In this document: positions 25,196-33,454 of the stretch, in pieces
Numbering within the stretch: position 1 is the first letter of the stretch
Layout: the number at the start of each line of letters is the position of its first letter
Assembly: GCA_937975705.1 (NCBI GenBank)
Contig: CALJTX010000020.1
Coordinates: 1 to 64,000 of the forward strand
From: an uncultured Flavobacteriia bacterium
Lineage (GTDB): Bacteria > Bacteroidota > Bacteroidia > Flavobacteriales_D > Crocinitomicaceae
DNA length: 64,000 nt
Direction of reading: 5' to 3'
Program-made: the position numbers and the translations under genes
The notes under the pieces: model-generated
What the model saw: only the letters and a program-made list of their open reading frames with translations
What the model was told of the DNA's origin: nothing
The model's database searches: none

Positions 25196-26050
25196 ATGAG
25201 TAATTCTGTAATTTTTAAATCTTCTATCGGCAAAAAGGTCTTTATGGCCCTAACCGGACTTTTCTTGTGTACGTTTTTGGTTGGCCACTTACTTGGCAAC
25301 CTCCAACTGATCCTCAAAACAGGTGAAGAAGGACGTCGGGCATTTAATGAATACGCCTATTTCATGGGCCACAACCCCTTCATCAACATCCTTTCCATCG
25401 TCACCTATGCAGCCGTCCTGATCCACATCATTGACGGTATAGCGCTCACCATTCAAAATAAAAAAGCCCGCCCAGTGGCTTACGCTTACAGCAAGCCAGG
25501 TGCAAACTCTAGCTCTGCTAGCCGCAGCATGGCTATTTTAGGCACACTTATCTTGGTTTTCTTAGCTACACACATGGCAAATTTCTGGTGGAAAATGAAA
25601 GTGAAAGAAGAAGTTCCACTTCATACTTACAAACTCGAAATGGACAACCCAATGATGGGTGCTGCCAATGCAGAACTCTATTACACACATGTACCAGGCA
25701 TTCAGCCTATCCCAAAAGACGGCAAAAATATTGTCGAAAAAGGAACTGATCTATACATTAAAGGCACAAACGTTAAAGTTGCCGAAGGTTACCGCGACCT
25801 ACACACATTGGTCATAGACTTCTTCAGTAAAAGCAAAAACGAAGGCGCCTTGTTTGCCGTTCTCTTTTACTTGATTTCTATGGTTGTTTTGGCTTACCAT
25901 CTCTTACATGGTTTTCAAAGTGCCTTCCAATCTTTAGGTATCAATCATCCTAAATACACCCCACTGATCAAAATCATCGGAACAGGCTTCGCCGTTGTTA
26001 TTCCGTTTTTGTTTGCGATTATTCCCGTTATTATTTACATGAATCACTAG
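25196..26050 (+). CDS. sdhC: Succinate dehydrogenase cytochrome b subunit, with an extra loop
   Basis: Membrane anchor and haem b/menaquinone subunit of complex II. The 284 residues have five transmembrane helices (about 17-38, 62-84, 117-135, 220-240, 260-281), as in Bacteroidetes fused-anchor SdhC, with haem-ligand histidines in GHLLGNLQ, LIHIIDG, ATHMANFWW and AYHLLHGFQSAF. Usual length is about 220-230. The extra ~55 residues are a hydrophilic loop at about 138-205 (PMMGAANAELYYTHVPG through DLYIKGTNVKVAEG) between helices 3 and 4. It is first in sdhCAB, 10 bp before sdhA. Confidence 0.93.
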   Translation: MSNSVIFKSSIGKKVFMALTGLFLCTFLVGHLLGNLQLILKTGEEGRRAFNEYAYFMGHNPFINILSIVTYAAVLIHIIDGIALTIQNKKARPVAYAYSKPGANSSSASRSMAILGTLILVFLATHMANFWWKMKVKEEVPLHTYKLEMDNPMMGAANAELYYTHVPGIQPIPKDGKNIVEKGTDLYIKGTNVKVAEGYRDLHTLVIDFFSKSKNEGALFAVLFYLISMVVLAYHLLHGFQSAFQSLGINHPKYTPLIKIIGTGFAVVIPFLFAIIPVIIYMNH

Positions 26051-26060
26051 GAATCAGGCT

Positions 26061-28073
26061 ATGTCAACACTAAATTCGCGCATTCCAGAGGGTCCAATTT
26101 CAGAAAAATGGACCAACCACAAAAACCACATGAAGTTGGTTGCACCCAACAACCGTCCCAAAATCGATGTCATCGTTGTTGGAACAGGTTTAGCCGGCGC
26201 TTCTGCAGCTGCCTCACTTGGCGAGATGGGCTATAACGTTAAGGCGTTTTGTTTCCAAGATTCTCCAAGAAGAGCACACTCTATTGCAGCCCAAGGTGGT
26301 ATCAACGCTGCCAAAAATTACCAAAACGACGGCGACTCTATCTACCGTCTCTTTTACGACACCATTAAAGGTGGAGACTACCGTGCCCGAGAAGCCAACG
26401 TATACCGTTTGGCAGAAGTGTCAGGTAATATCATCGACCAATGTGTGGCGCAAGGAGTTCCGTTTGCACGTGAATACGGAGGTCTCTTAGACAACCGTTC
26501 TTTCGGTGGAACACAAGTACAACGTACATTCTACGCAGCTGGGCAAACCGGCCAACAACTTTTGTTGGGTGCGTATTCAGCGCTCTCACGCCAAATTGGC
26601 TTGGGTCGTGTAAAAATGTACCACCGTCACGAAATGATGGACCTCGTTAAAGTTGACGGTAAAGCACGCGGTATCATCGCGAGAAACCTCGTTACTGGTG
26701 AGCTCGAGCGTCATTCAGCTCACGCAGTTGTAATTGCTTCTGGTGGTTACGGAAACGTCTACTTCCTTTCAACAAACGCCATGGGAAGCAACGTGTCTGC
26801 AGCATGGAAAGTACACAAAAAAGGTGCTTTATTCGCCAACCCTTGTTTTGTACAAATTCACCCAACGTGTATCCCTGTACATGGCACCAATCAGTCCAAG
26901 CTTACCCTCATGTCCGAGTCTTTACGTAACTCTGGCCGTATTTGGGTTCCTAAGAAAAAAGAAGATGCCGAAGCCATCCGCGAAGGCAAACTCAAACCAA
27001 CTCAAATTGCCGAAGAAGACCGCGATTACTTCTTAGAAAGACGCTACCCTGCCTTCGGTAACCTCGTTCCACGTGACGTTGCCTCTAGAGCAGCTAAAGA
27101 AAGATGCGATGCAGGCTTTGGTATTGAAGCAAACGACACCAATGAAGGTGTTTACCTTGACTTCGCTACAGAAATCCGCAGCAAAGGTCGCCAATCTGCT
27201 TTTGCACAAGGTGACCACAACCCAACTGAAGAAAAAATCATCGCACTCGGTAAAAAGTGGATTGAAGAGAAATATGGTAACCTCTTTCAGATGTACCAAA
27301 AAATTACAGACGACAATCCATACGAAACACCAATGAAAATCTACCCTGCTGTTCACTACACTATGGGTGGTGTTTGGGTAGATTACAACCTACAAAGTAC
27401 TATAGAAGGTTGTTTTGTAACCGGAGAAGCCAACTTCTCAGACCACGGTGCCAACCGTTTAGGTGCGTCGGCACTCATGCAAGGTTTGGCCGACGGCTAT
27501 TTTGTATTGCCTTACACTATCTCTGATTACCTTGCCAATGATATTCGTACAGGTAAGATTTCTACAGATAGTCCGGAATTCGAACAAGCAGAGTCAGAAG
27601 TGAAATCAAGTATTGAGCGTTTTCTTCAAAACAAAGGCTCTAAATCTGTAGATCACTTCCACAAACGCCTTGGCCTCATTATGTGGAACAAAGTAGGTAT
27701 GGCACGCAACGAAGCAGGCTTAAAAGAAGCCATCGAAGAAATTGCTGCTTTACGCGAAGAATTCTATAAAGATGTTTTCGTGCCTGGCGATGCCAACGAA
27801 ATGAATCCAGAACTCGATAAAGCGATGCGCGTTGCAGACTTCATTGAACTTGGGCAGCTCATGGCTGTAGATGCCTTGCGCCGAGAAGAGTCTTGTGGTG
27901 GTCACTTCCGAGAAGAATATCAAGATAGCGAAGGAGAAACACTTCGCGACGACGAAAATTTCAAATACGTTGCTTCTTGGGAATACCAAGATGGCGATGC
28001 CAAAAAAGCAGCGCTTCACAAAGAGGCACTCAATTACGAGTTCATTAAAATTGCAGCACGCAACTATAAATAA
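26061..28073 (+). CDS. sdhA: Succinate dehydrogenase / fumarate reductase flavoprotein subunit
   Basis: Catalytic subunit of complex II with covalent FAD; it oxidises succinate to fumarate. The 670 residues contain the FAD fold VIVVGTGLAGASAAASLGEM near 35, the flavinylation segment RRAHSIAAQGGINAAKNY (the His carries FAD), the active-site stretch HPTCIPVHG, FTRP-equivalent RRYPAFGNLVPRDVASRA, and HYTMGGVWVDYN. Length matches the Bacteroidetes SdhA/FrdA type. It lies between sdhC (10 bp) and sdhB (6 bp). Confidence 0.97.
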   Translation: MSTLNSRIPEGPISEKWTNHKNHMKLVAPNNRPKIDVIVVGTGLAGASAAASLGEMGYNVKAFCFQDSPRRAHSIAAQGGINAAKNYQNDGDSIYRLFYDTIKGGDYRAREANVYRLAEVSGNIIDQCVAQGVPFAREYGGLLDNRSFGGTQVQRTFYAAGQTGQQLLLGAYSALSRQIGLGRVKMYHRHEMMDLVKVDGKARGIIARNLVTGELERHSAHAVVIASGGYGNVYFLSTNAMGSNVSAAWKVHKKGALFANPCFVQIHPTCIPVHGTNQSKLTLMSESLRNSGRIWVPKKKEDAEAIREGKLKPTQIAEEDRDYFLERRYPAFGNLVPRDVASRAAKERCDAGFGIEANDTNEGVYLDFATEIRSKGRQSAFAQGDHNPTEEKIIALGKKWIEEKYGNLFQMYQKITDDNPYETPMKIYPAVHYTMGGVWVDYNLQSTIEGCFVTGEANFSDHGANRLGASALMQGLADGYFVLPYTISDYLANDIRTGKISTDSPEFEQAESEVKSSIERFLQNKGSKSVDHFHKRLGLIMWNKVGMARNEAGLKEAIEEIAALREEFYKDVFVPGDANEMNPELDKAMRVADFIELGQLMAVDALRREESCGGHFREEYQDSEGETLRDDENFKYVASWEYQDGDAKKAALHKEALNYEFIKIAARNYK

Positions 28074-28079
28074 GTAGAT

Positions 28080-28847
28080 ATGGCTTCAAAATTTATCAAT
28101 ATTACGCTCAAAATCTGGAGACAAAAAAATACCAATGCAAAAGGTGGTATTGAAACATACAGTCTTGCTAACGTCTCTACAGATAGTTCATTTCTTGAAA
28201 TGCTCGACCAACTCAATGAGCAACTCATCAACGAGCAAAAAGAACCTGTAGCCTTTGATCACGACTGCCGTGAAGGTATTTGCGGAATGTGCTCATTGTA
28301 TATCAACGGACGCGCACATGGCCCTGAAACCGGAACTACAACATGTCAATTACACATGCGTAGTTTTGCTGACGGCGATACCATCTATGTAGAGCCATGG
28401 AGATCACGTGCTTTCCCAATTGTAAAGGACCTCGTTGTTGACCGTTCAGCTTTTGACCGCATCCAACAAGCAGGTGGTTTTGTTTCGGTAAACACTTCCG
28501 GACGCACTATGGATGCCAACGCCATTCCTGTGCCAAAAGCAGACGCAGACAAAGCATTTGAGGCTGCTGCTTGCATTGGCTGTGGTGCTTGTGTAGCAAC
28601 CTGTAAAAACGGTTCAGCCATGTTATTTGTCGGCGCAAAAGTTTCACAATATGCGCTTTTACCACAAGGAAAGGTTGAGGCAAAAGACCGCGTACTCAAT
28701 ATGGTTCGTCAAATGGATGAAGAAGGTTTTGGTAACTGCACCAATACTGGCGCTTGCGAAGTAGAATGCCCTAAAGGCATTTCTCTTGAGAACATTGCGC
28801 GCATGAACCGCGAATTCTTGAGTGCTTCACTTACTTCAGACAAATAA
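28080..28847 (+). CDS. sdhB: Succinate dehydrogenase iron-sulfur subunit
   Basis: Electron-transfer subunit of complex II, linking FAD in SdhA to the quinone site in SdhC. The 255 residues have the N-terminal plant-type ferredoxin domain with the [2Fe-2S] cysteines in DCREGICGMCSLYING and TTCQLHMRSF. The C-terminal domain has CIGCGACVATCKNG for [4Fe-4S] and CTNTGACEVECPKGI for [3Fe-4S]. Length is normal. It is the last gene of the sdhCAB operon and is followed by a strong bidirectional terminator. Confidence 0.97.
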   Translation: MASKFINITLKIWRQKNTNAKGGIETYSLANVSTDSSFLEMLDQLNEQLINEQKEPVAFDHDCREGICGMCSLYINGRAHGPETGTTTCQLHMRSFADGDTIYVEPWRSRAFPIVKDLVVDRSAFDRIQQAGGFVSVNTSGRTMDANAIPVPKADADKAFEAAACIGCGACVATCKNGSAMLFVGAKVSQYALLPQGKVEAKDRVLNMVRQMDEEGFGNCTNTGACEVECPKGISLENIARMNREFLSASLTSDK

Positions 28848-28862
28848 GTAAAAACATATAAC

Positions 28863-28895
28863 AAAAAAAGGGCGGTCAAATGACCGCCCTTTTTT
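28863..28895. terminator. Bidirectional terminator after sdhB
   Basis: GGGCGGTCA-aa-TGACCGCCC, a perfect 9-bp GC-rich stem, flanked by seven A on the left and six T on the right. The A tract makes it work in both directions, so it serves sdhCAB and the convergent small gene at 28915-29142. Confidence 0.95.
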
Positions 28896-28914
28896 ATATG
28901 CTGTTCAACTGAAA

Positions 28915-29142
28915 TTACTTCAGTTGTTGTCCTTCTTTATTGTACCAACCTTGGTTGTCTTTAATTTCTACAGGAACGTTAGATTGATCGCTCAAGCGTT
29001 TTTGCGTACGCATCCAAAAGTAAAAGCCGAAAAAGCCTAATAGGATAAGTGCAGTATTCAAATAGTTTTGGATGAATTCAAAAAAGCCAAAAGACCATTG
29101 AAATGCATCACCAATTTTGTATACGAAGTCTGTCCAAGTCAT
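28915..29142 (-). CDS. Small single-pass membrane protein of unknown function
   Basis: A 75-residue protein with one hydrophobic helix at about 28-43 (LNTALILLGFFGFYFWM), an aromatic-rich N-terminal part and a basic/hydrophilic tail ending NQGWYNKEGQQLK. Its outline is like small flavobacterial inner-membrane proteins of the DUF6341 kind, but I cannot confirm the family. It has its own upstream -7 element and ends at the sdhB terminator, so it is a single-gene unit and likely real. No function can be given. Confidence 0.65.
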   Translation of the reverse strand: MTWTDFVYKIGDAFQWSFGFFEFIQNYLNTALILLGFFGFYFWMRTQKRLSDQSNVPVEIKDNQGWYNKEGQQLK

Positions 29143-29161
29143 GTGTAGTTCTTTTATAGAG

Positions 29162-29169
29162 CAAATGTA
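29162..29169 (-). promoter_or_regulatory. -7 element of the 75-aa membrane protein gene
   Basis: Minus-strand TACATTTG, exact TAnnTTTG, ends 19 bases before ATG 29142. It supports the small gene as real. Confidence 0.55.
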
Positions 29170-29198
29170 CTACAAATTTTAATAAATCATGCGCTGCT

Positions 29199-29918
29199 TT
29201 AAATTTCTCCCATCAAAGCAAGCGTTTCTTTGGCGGCCGCCTGCTCTGCTTCTTTTTTTGAGAAACCCTTTCCTTTGCCATAGCTTGTGCGATTGATTTG
29301 CACACTCATTTCGTAGATTGCTTTGCCATCCGTAAACTGCTCTGACAACAAAATGAATTCAAGGCTGAGTTTCTTGCGCTGGCACCAAATAAATAATGCA
29401 GATTTGAAGTCGAGTTCTTCTTCAAGAACCTTATTGAGATTGAGGTGCTTTCTAAAAACAGTGTTTTTGAGTACGTTTTGCGTGTTGATAAAACCCCCGT
29501 CTAAATAAATTGCCCCGATCAGTGCCTCAAATGCATTGCCCTCTAAGCCTGCTAAATTGATACTTCTGCCCTGACTATAAATAAGATGATTTCGAATGCC
29601 CATTCGCTCGCCAATAGCTGCTAACGACTTTCGATTCACTATTTTGGATTTGATTTTGGTCAGTTGGCCTTCGTCGAGTTCGGGGTATTTTTCATAAACA
29701 AATGCTGCAACAACAGCATCCAAAATGGAATCACCCAAGAACTCTAGTCTTTCATTAGCAGCCAAAAGGTGTTGTTCCGACAAAGAACTTTTGTGCGTTA
29801 AGGCCTGAATGAAAAATGAAACATTTTGGGGCTTATAGCCAAATTGCGCTAAAACAAAACGAATGACATCTAGCTCTTCGTTTGTTTTCTTCTTTTTGAA
29901 GAGAGGAATTTTGAGCAA
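29199..29918 (-). CDS. rnc: Ribonuclease III
   Basis: Double-stranded-RNA endonuclease that processes rRNA precursors. The 239 residues have the signature ERLEFLGDSILDAVVAAFVY near 60 with its metal-binding acidic residues, the second conserved acidic segment NAFEALIGAIYLDGGF, and a C-terminal dsRNA-binding domain ending in the KKEAEQAAAKETL helix. Length is normal. It starts one base after the fabF stop, giving the operon acpP - fabF - rnc, an order common in Bacteroidetes and Firmicutes. Confidence 0.95.
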   Translation of the reverse strand: MLKIPLFKKKKTNEELDVIRFVLAQFGYKPQNVSFFIQALTHKSSLSEQHLLAANERLEFLGDSILDAVVAAFVYEKYPELDEGQLTKIKSKIVNRKSLAAIGERMGIRNHLIYSQGRSINLAGLEGNAFEALIGAIYLDGGFINTQNVLKNTVFRKHLNLNKVLEEELDFKSALFIWCQRKKLSLEFILLSEQFTDGKAIYEMSVQINRTSYGKGKGFSKKEAEQAAAKETLALMGEI

Positions 29919-29919
29919 T

Positions 29920-31173
29920 TTATGCTTTAAATTTCTTTACGATAATGGAGGTGTTGTGACCCCCAAAACCAAAGGTGTTGGACAAAGCGATGTTCACTGT
30001 GCGCGCCTGTGGTTTGTGAAAAGTAAAGTTGAGCTTTGGATCGAGTTCGGGATCGTCGGTAAAGTGATTAATGGTTGGTGGAACCATATCGTTTTTAACC
30101 GCGAGAACACAAGCCACAGCCTCAATGGCGCCGGCAGCACCTAAAAGGTGGCCTGTCATGGATTTGGTTGAACTGATGTTCAGGTTATAGGCGTGGTCGC
30201 CAAAAACGTGCTGGATGGCTTTTACTTCTGCGATATCGCCAAGGGGAGTAGAAGTTCCGTGCACATTTACGTAGTCGATTTGAGAAGGGTCGATTTCGGC
30301 GTCTTCTAAAGCGGCTAGCATGGTGTTGCGCGCACCCAAGCCTTCTGGATGAGGCGCAGTCATGTGATAAGCGTCGCCAGACATGCCGCCGCCGATTACC
30401 TCAGCGTAAATTTTTGCCCCGCGCTTAATGGCGTGCTCGTATTCTTCGAGAATGAGGCAACCTGAACCCTCGCCGAGTACAAAACCGTCGCGGTCGAGGT
30501 CGAACGGACGAGATGCAGTTTCTGGAGAGTCGTTGCGGGTAGAAAGTGCTTTTAATGCATTGAAACCACCCATACCCATTTCGTTTACGCCAGCCTCTGA
30601 ACCACCAGTAACAATGGCATCAGCTTTTCCTAAACGAATGAGGTTAAATGCGTCAATTATGGCATTGGTTGCAGAGGCACAAGCTGATACACAAACGTAG
30701 TTAGGACCACGTAAACCATATTTGATAGAAATATGACCAGCTGCGATATCTGCAATCATTTTTGGAATAAAGAAAGGATTGAAGCGAGGCGTTCCGTCTC
30801 CACTAAAATATTCTCTTGCTTCCTCTTGGAATGTTTTAAGGCCTCCAACACCTGATCCCCAAATTACACCAATGCGGTCTAGGTTGGGGTCGGACTCAAG
30901 CAAAGCAGCATCTGCCATAGCTTCCGTAGCGGTAACTATGGCATACTGCGAAAATTGATCAAGCTTGCGCGCTTCCTTTTTGTCCATGTGGTCTTCCACA
31001 TTGAAGTCTTTCAATTCACAGGCGAACTGTGTCTTGAAAAGAGCAGCATCAAATTGTTTGATGGGTGCAGCGCCACTTTTACCCGCCATAAGGCCATCCC
31101 AGTATTCTTGTACTGTGTTGCCTATTGGCGTAAGTGCACCAAGACCTGTTACAACAACTCTTTTTAATTGCAT
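29920..31173 (-). CDS. fabF: 3-oxoacyl-ACP synthase II
   Basis: Condensing enzyme of fatty acid elongation: malonyl-ACP + acyl-ACP gives 3-oxoacyl-ACP + CO2. The 417 residues contain the Cys-His-His triad: Cys in VCVSACASATNAI, His in VNVHGTSTPLGD and His in TKSMTGHLLGAAGAIEA. The N-terminal VVVTGLGALTPIGNTV and the C-terminal NTFGFGGHNTSI are typical. It lies 31 bp after acpP and one base before rnc. Confidence 0.97.
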   Translation of the reverse strand: MQLKRVVVTGLGALTPIGNTVQEYWDGLMAGKSGAAPIKQFDAALFKTQFACELKDFNVEDHMDKKEARKLDQFSQYAIVTATEAMADAALLESDPNLDRIGVIWGSGVGGLKTFQEEAREYFSGDGTPRFNPFFIPKMIADIAAGHISIKYGLRGPNYVCVSACASATNAIIDAFNLIRLGKADAIVTGGSEAGVNEMGMGGFNALKALSTRNDSPETASRPFDLDRDGFVLGEGSGCLILEEYEHAIKRGAKIYAEVIGGGMSGDAYHMTAPHPEGLGARNTMLAALEDAEIDPSQIDYVNVHGTSTPLGDIAEVKAIQHVFGDHAYNLNISSTKSMTGHLLGAAGAIEAVACVLAVKNDMVPPTINHFTDDPELDPKLNFTFHKPQARTVNIALSNTFGFGGHNTSIIVKKFKA

Positions 31174-31204
31174 ACCCGTTAACTAAAAGGAATGGTGTGA
31201 AATA

Positions 31205-31438
31205 TTAAACGTTTGCAGCGATATAGTCAATGGCATCACCAACTGTTTGGATACCTTCTGCTTTATCGTCTGGAATAGAAATATTGAATTGTTTCTCGAA
31301 TTCCATGATTAACTCAACAGTGTCAAGTGAATCGGCACCCAAGTCATTGGTGAAGCTCGCTTCGTTAGTTACTTCACTTTCTTCAACATTCAGTTTATCA
31401 ACGATGATCGCGATAACTTTAGCTTTGATATCAGACAT
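31205..31438 (-). CDS. acpP: Acyl carrier protein
   Basis: A 77-residue acidic carrier that holds growing acyl chains on 4'-phosphopantetheine. The attachment serine is Ser37 in GADSLDTVELIMEFE. It is first in acpP - fabF - rnc. The 136-bp gap to the divergent purN contains the purN -7 element, but I see no exact TAnnTTTG for acpP itself; on the minus strand TAAGTTTTG, one base too long, is the nearest. Confidence 0.97.
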   Translation of the reverse strand: MSDIKAKVIAIIVDKLNVEESEVTNEASFTNDLGADSLDTVELIMEFEKQFNISIPDDKAEGIQTVGDAIDYIAANV

Positions 31439-31559
31439 TTTTTAAAATTTAAAGGTTTCAGCTTGCAAAGAAAAAAACTATCGCCCAATAAACAAAACTT
31501 ATACCGATTTAATTTATCAACACTTCGTGTCTCAAAGTAGAGGAATCCTAGAGTATGCT

Positions 31560-31567
31560 TAACTTTG
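31560..31567 (+). promoter_or_regulatory. -7 element of purN, eight bases before its start codon
   Basis: TAACTTTG, exact TAnnTTTG, ends at 31567; ATG is at 31576. The element lies inside a longer possible reading frame (from 31555), so that upstream start cannot be used on this transcript. The leader would be only about 3-4 bases. Confidence 0.62.
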
Positions 31568-31575
31568 TAGCCGAA

Positions 31576-32145
31576 ATGCAAGAACAATTAATTCTATTTA
31601 TTTCCGGAGGAGGCAGTAACGCGCGGCAAATAATTGACTATTTCAATGATAATGAACGAGTTAATGTGGTTGGTGTGCTCTCTAGTAAGCCCAATTCTGA
31701 AATGGAGGCATTTTGTGCGGGCCACAACCTTCCCTTTTTTAACTTACTCGGTAAAGATTTTTCGAACTACCTTCAAATTTGCCATGAACTAGGTGCAAAC
31801 TGGGTTGTTTTAGCTGGTTTCCTCAAAAAAATACCAACTGAGCTCCTTGCAGCATTTCCGGACAAGATCATTAATATTCACCCGTCCCTGCTTCCAAATT
31901 ATGGCGGTGCAGGCATGTATGGGCAGTACGTGCATCAAGCCGTGAGTGCGGCAAAAGAAGCCTTTAGTGGTATCAGTATTCATTTAGTCAATGAAGAATT
32001 TGATAAAGGGAAACTGCTTTTTCAGCATGCAGTTGCCTTGCCACAAAATGCTACTGCGCATGAGGTCGAGGCAGAAGTCAGGGCTTTAGAAAAGCAGTTT
32101 TTTGCAAAAGACCTAGACAGGTTTTTGTCGGAATCTATAATATAG
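31576..32145 (+). CDS. purN: Phosphoribosylglycinamide formyltransferase
   Basis: Third step of purine synthesis: GAR + 10-formyl-THF gives FGAR. The 189 residues show the N-terminal FISGGGSNARQIIDYF phosphate loop, the catalytic Asn-His in NIHPSLLPNYGGAGMYG, and the Asp in VNEEFDKGKLLF. The start at 31576 is chosen because the promoter -7 element lies between it and the earlier ATG. The end overlaps the convergent kynU end by 11 bp. Confidence 0.95.
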   Translation: MQEQLILFISGGGSNARQIIDYFNDNERVNVVGVLSSKPNSEMEAFCAGHNLPFFNLLGKDFSNYLQICHELGANWVVLAGFLKKIPTELLAAFPDKIINIHPSLLPNYGGAGMYGQYVHQAVSAAKEAFSGISIHLVNEEFDKGKLLFQHAVALPQNATAHEVEAEVRALEKQFFAKDLDRFLSESII

Positions 32146-33409
32146 CTTGCTCTAAACACTGCGCAAAACGCAAACAATCTTCGTAAGAATTATAAAGCGG
32201 CGCTGGCGCGATGCGAATAACGTTTGGTTCTCTCCAATCTGCAATAACGCCCAAATCTGTTAAACGATCAAAAAGTTGACGTCCTTGACCTTTTGCCAAA
32301 ATAGAAAGCTGAGCCCCACGCGAACTTGGGTCTTTAGGTGTAATGATTTCAAATGAACACCTCTCTTTGTTTCTTTCCGAAACATCTTCAATAAGAAATG
32401 CCAAATACGCCGTAAGCTGATCGCGCTTTTGACCAATGCGGTCCATTCCGGCTTCTTCAAAGATTTCTAACGAAGCCAAATGAGCAGCCATACCCAACAC
32501 AGGTGCGTTACTCAATTGCCAGCCTTCTGCGCCAGGAATTGGGTCAAAGCCCGGCTCCATCTGAAAACGAACTGCCTTGTTGTGGCCCCACCATCCTGCA
32601 AAACGAGGTAATGATTTGTTGTGGGCGTGGCGTTCGTGTACAAAGAGGCCGGAAACACCCCCAGGTGAAGAATTCAAATACTTGTAACCACACCATGCAG
32701 CAAAATCGACATTCCAATCGTGCAGCGCTAAATTGACGTTTCCAGCAGCATGGGCGAGGTCAAAACCAACTACGGCACCCACAGCATGGCCGGCTGCAGT
32801 GATTTTTTTGAGGTCAAAATACTGTCCTGTGTAATAATTGACACCGCCAATCATGACCAAAGCAAGCTCGTCGCCGAGTTCAGCTATCTTCTCGAGAATG
32901 TCTTCTTCTCTAATCAGGTGTTCCCCTGGACGCGGCCCAACCTCAACTAAGGTGTCGGCAGGTAAGCCGTGGAAGGCAACTTGTGAGGCAAGCGCATATT
33001 GATCGCTCGGAAACGCTTTCTCTTCGCAGAGAATTTTGACGCGCTTCCCTTCTGGGCGATAAAACGAAACCATTAATAAGTGTAAATTGGTGGTGAGAGA
33101 ATGGGTGATCACTACCTCGATTGGAAGTGCGCCCACCACTTTAGCCGCCATTTCAGTTAAATTTTCATGATAAGCAAACCAAGGTCTTTTGGCTAAAAAA
33201 TGACCTTCTACACCAAATTTAGCCCACGCTTCAAGTTCTTCTTGAATATAGCCAGCAGCAGTAATCGGTTGCAAACCCAGAGAGTTGCCCGTAAAGTATA
33301 CAGGATTGGGATTGTGAAAAGTTGGAAAATGAAAGCGCGATCTGAAAGATGCTAACGGGTCTTTTTGATCTAATTCTTGGGCGAATTTTAGGGTGTTTTC
33401 AAATTTCAT
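32135..33409 (-). CDS. kynU: Kynureninase
   Basis: PLP enzyme that cleaves kynurenine to anthranilate and alanine (or 3-hydroxykynurenine to 3-hydroxyanthranilate). The 424 residues fit the family. They include FTGNSLGLQP near 39-48, the PLP-binding GYKYLNSSPGGVSGLFVH (the Lys forms the Schiff base), and RFAGWWGHNKAVRFQMEPGF. Tryptophan 2,3-dioxygenase is encoded 22 kb downstream at 55146-56096. It converges on purN with an 11-bp overlap and is divergent from hemL across 45 bp. Confidence 0.95.
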   Translation of the reverse strand: MKFENTLKFAQELDQKDPLASFRSRFHFPTFHNPNPVYFTGNSLGLQPITAAGYIQEELEAWAKFGVEGHFLAKRPWFAYHENLTEMAAKVVGALPIEVVITHSLTTNLHLLMVSFYRPEGKRVKILCEEKAFPSDQYALASQVAFHGLPADTLVEVGPRPGEHLIREEDILEKIAELGDELALVMIGGVNYYTGQYFDLKKITAAGHAVGAVVGFDLAHAAGNVNLALHDWNVDFAAWCGYKYLNSSPGGVSGLFVHERHAHNKSLPRFAGWWGHNKAVRFQMEPGFDPIPGAEGWQLSNAPVLGMAAHLASLEIFEEAGMDRIGQKRDQLTAYLAFLIEDVSERNKERCSFEIITPKDPSSRGAQLSILAKGQGRQLFDRLTDLGVIADWREPNVIRIAPAPLYNSYEDCLRFAQCLEQAIL

Positions 33410-33425
33410 ATGCCGGCTTTATTCG

Positions 33426-33447
33426 TAACTTTATAGCCACAAATATA
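33426..33447. promoter_or_regulatory. Face-to-face promoters of hemL (+) and kynU (-)
   Basis: Plus strand: TAACTTTA at 33426-33433, one mismatch from TAnnTTTG, 21 bases before the hemL ATG. Minus strand: TATATTTG at 33447-33440, exact, 30 bases before the kynU ATG. The two -7 elements are only six bases apart and point toward each other, so the two transcripts would start on overlapping DNA. Confidence 0.55.
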
Positions 33448-33454
33448 CATAAGA

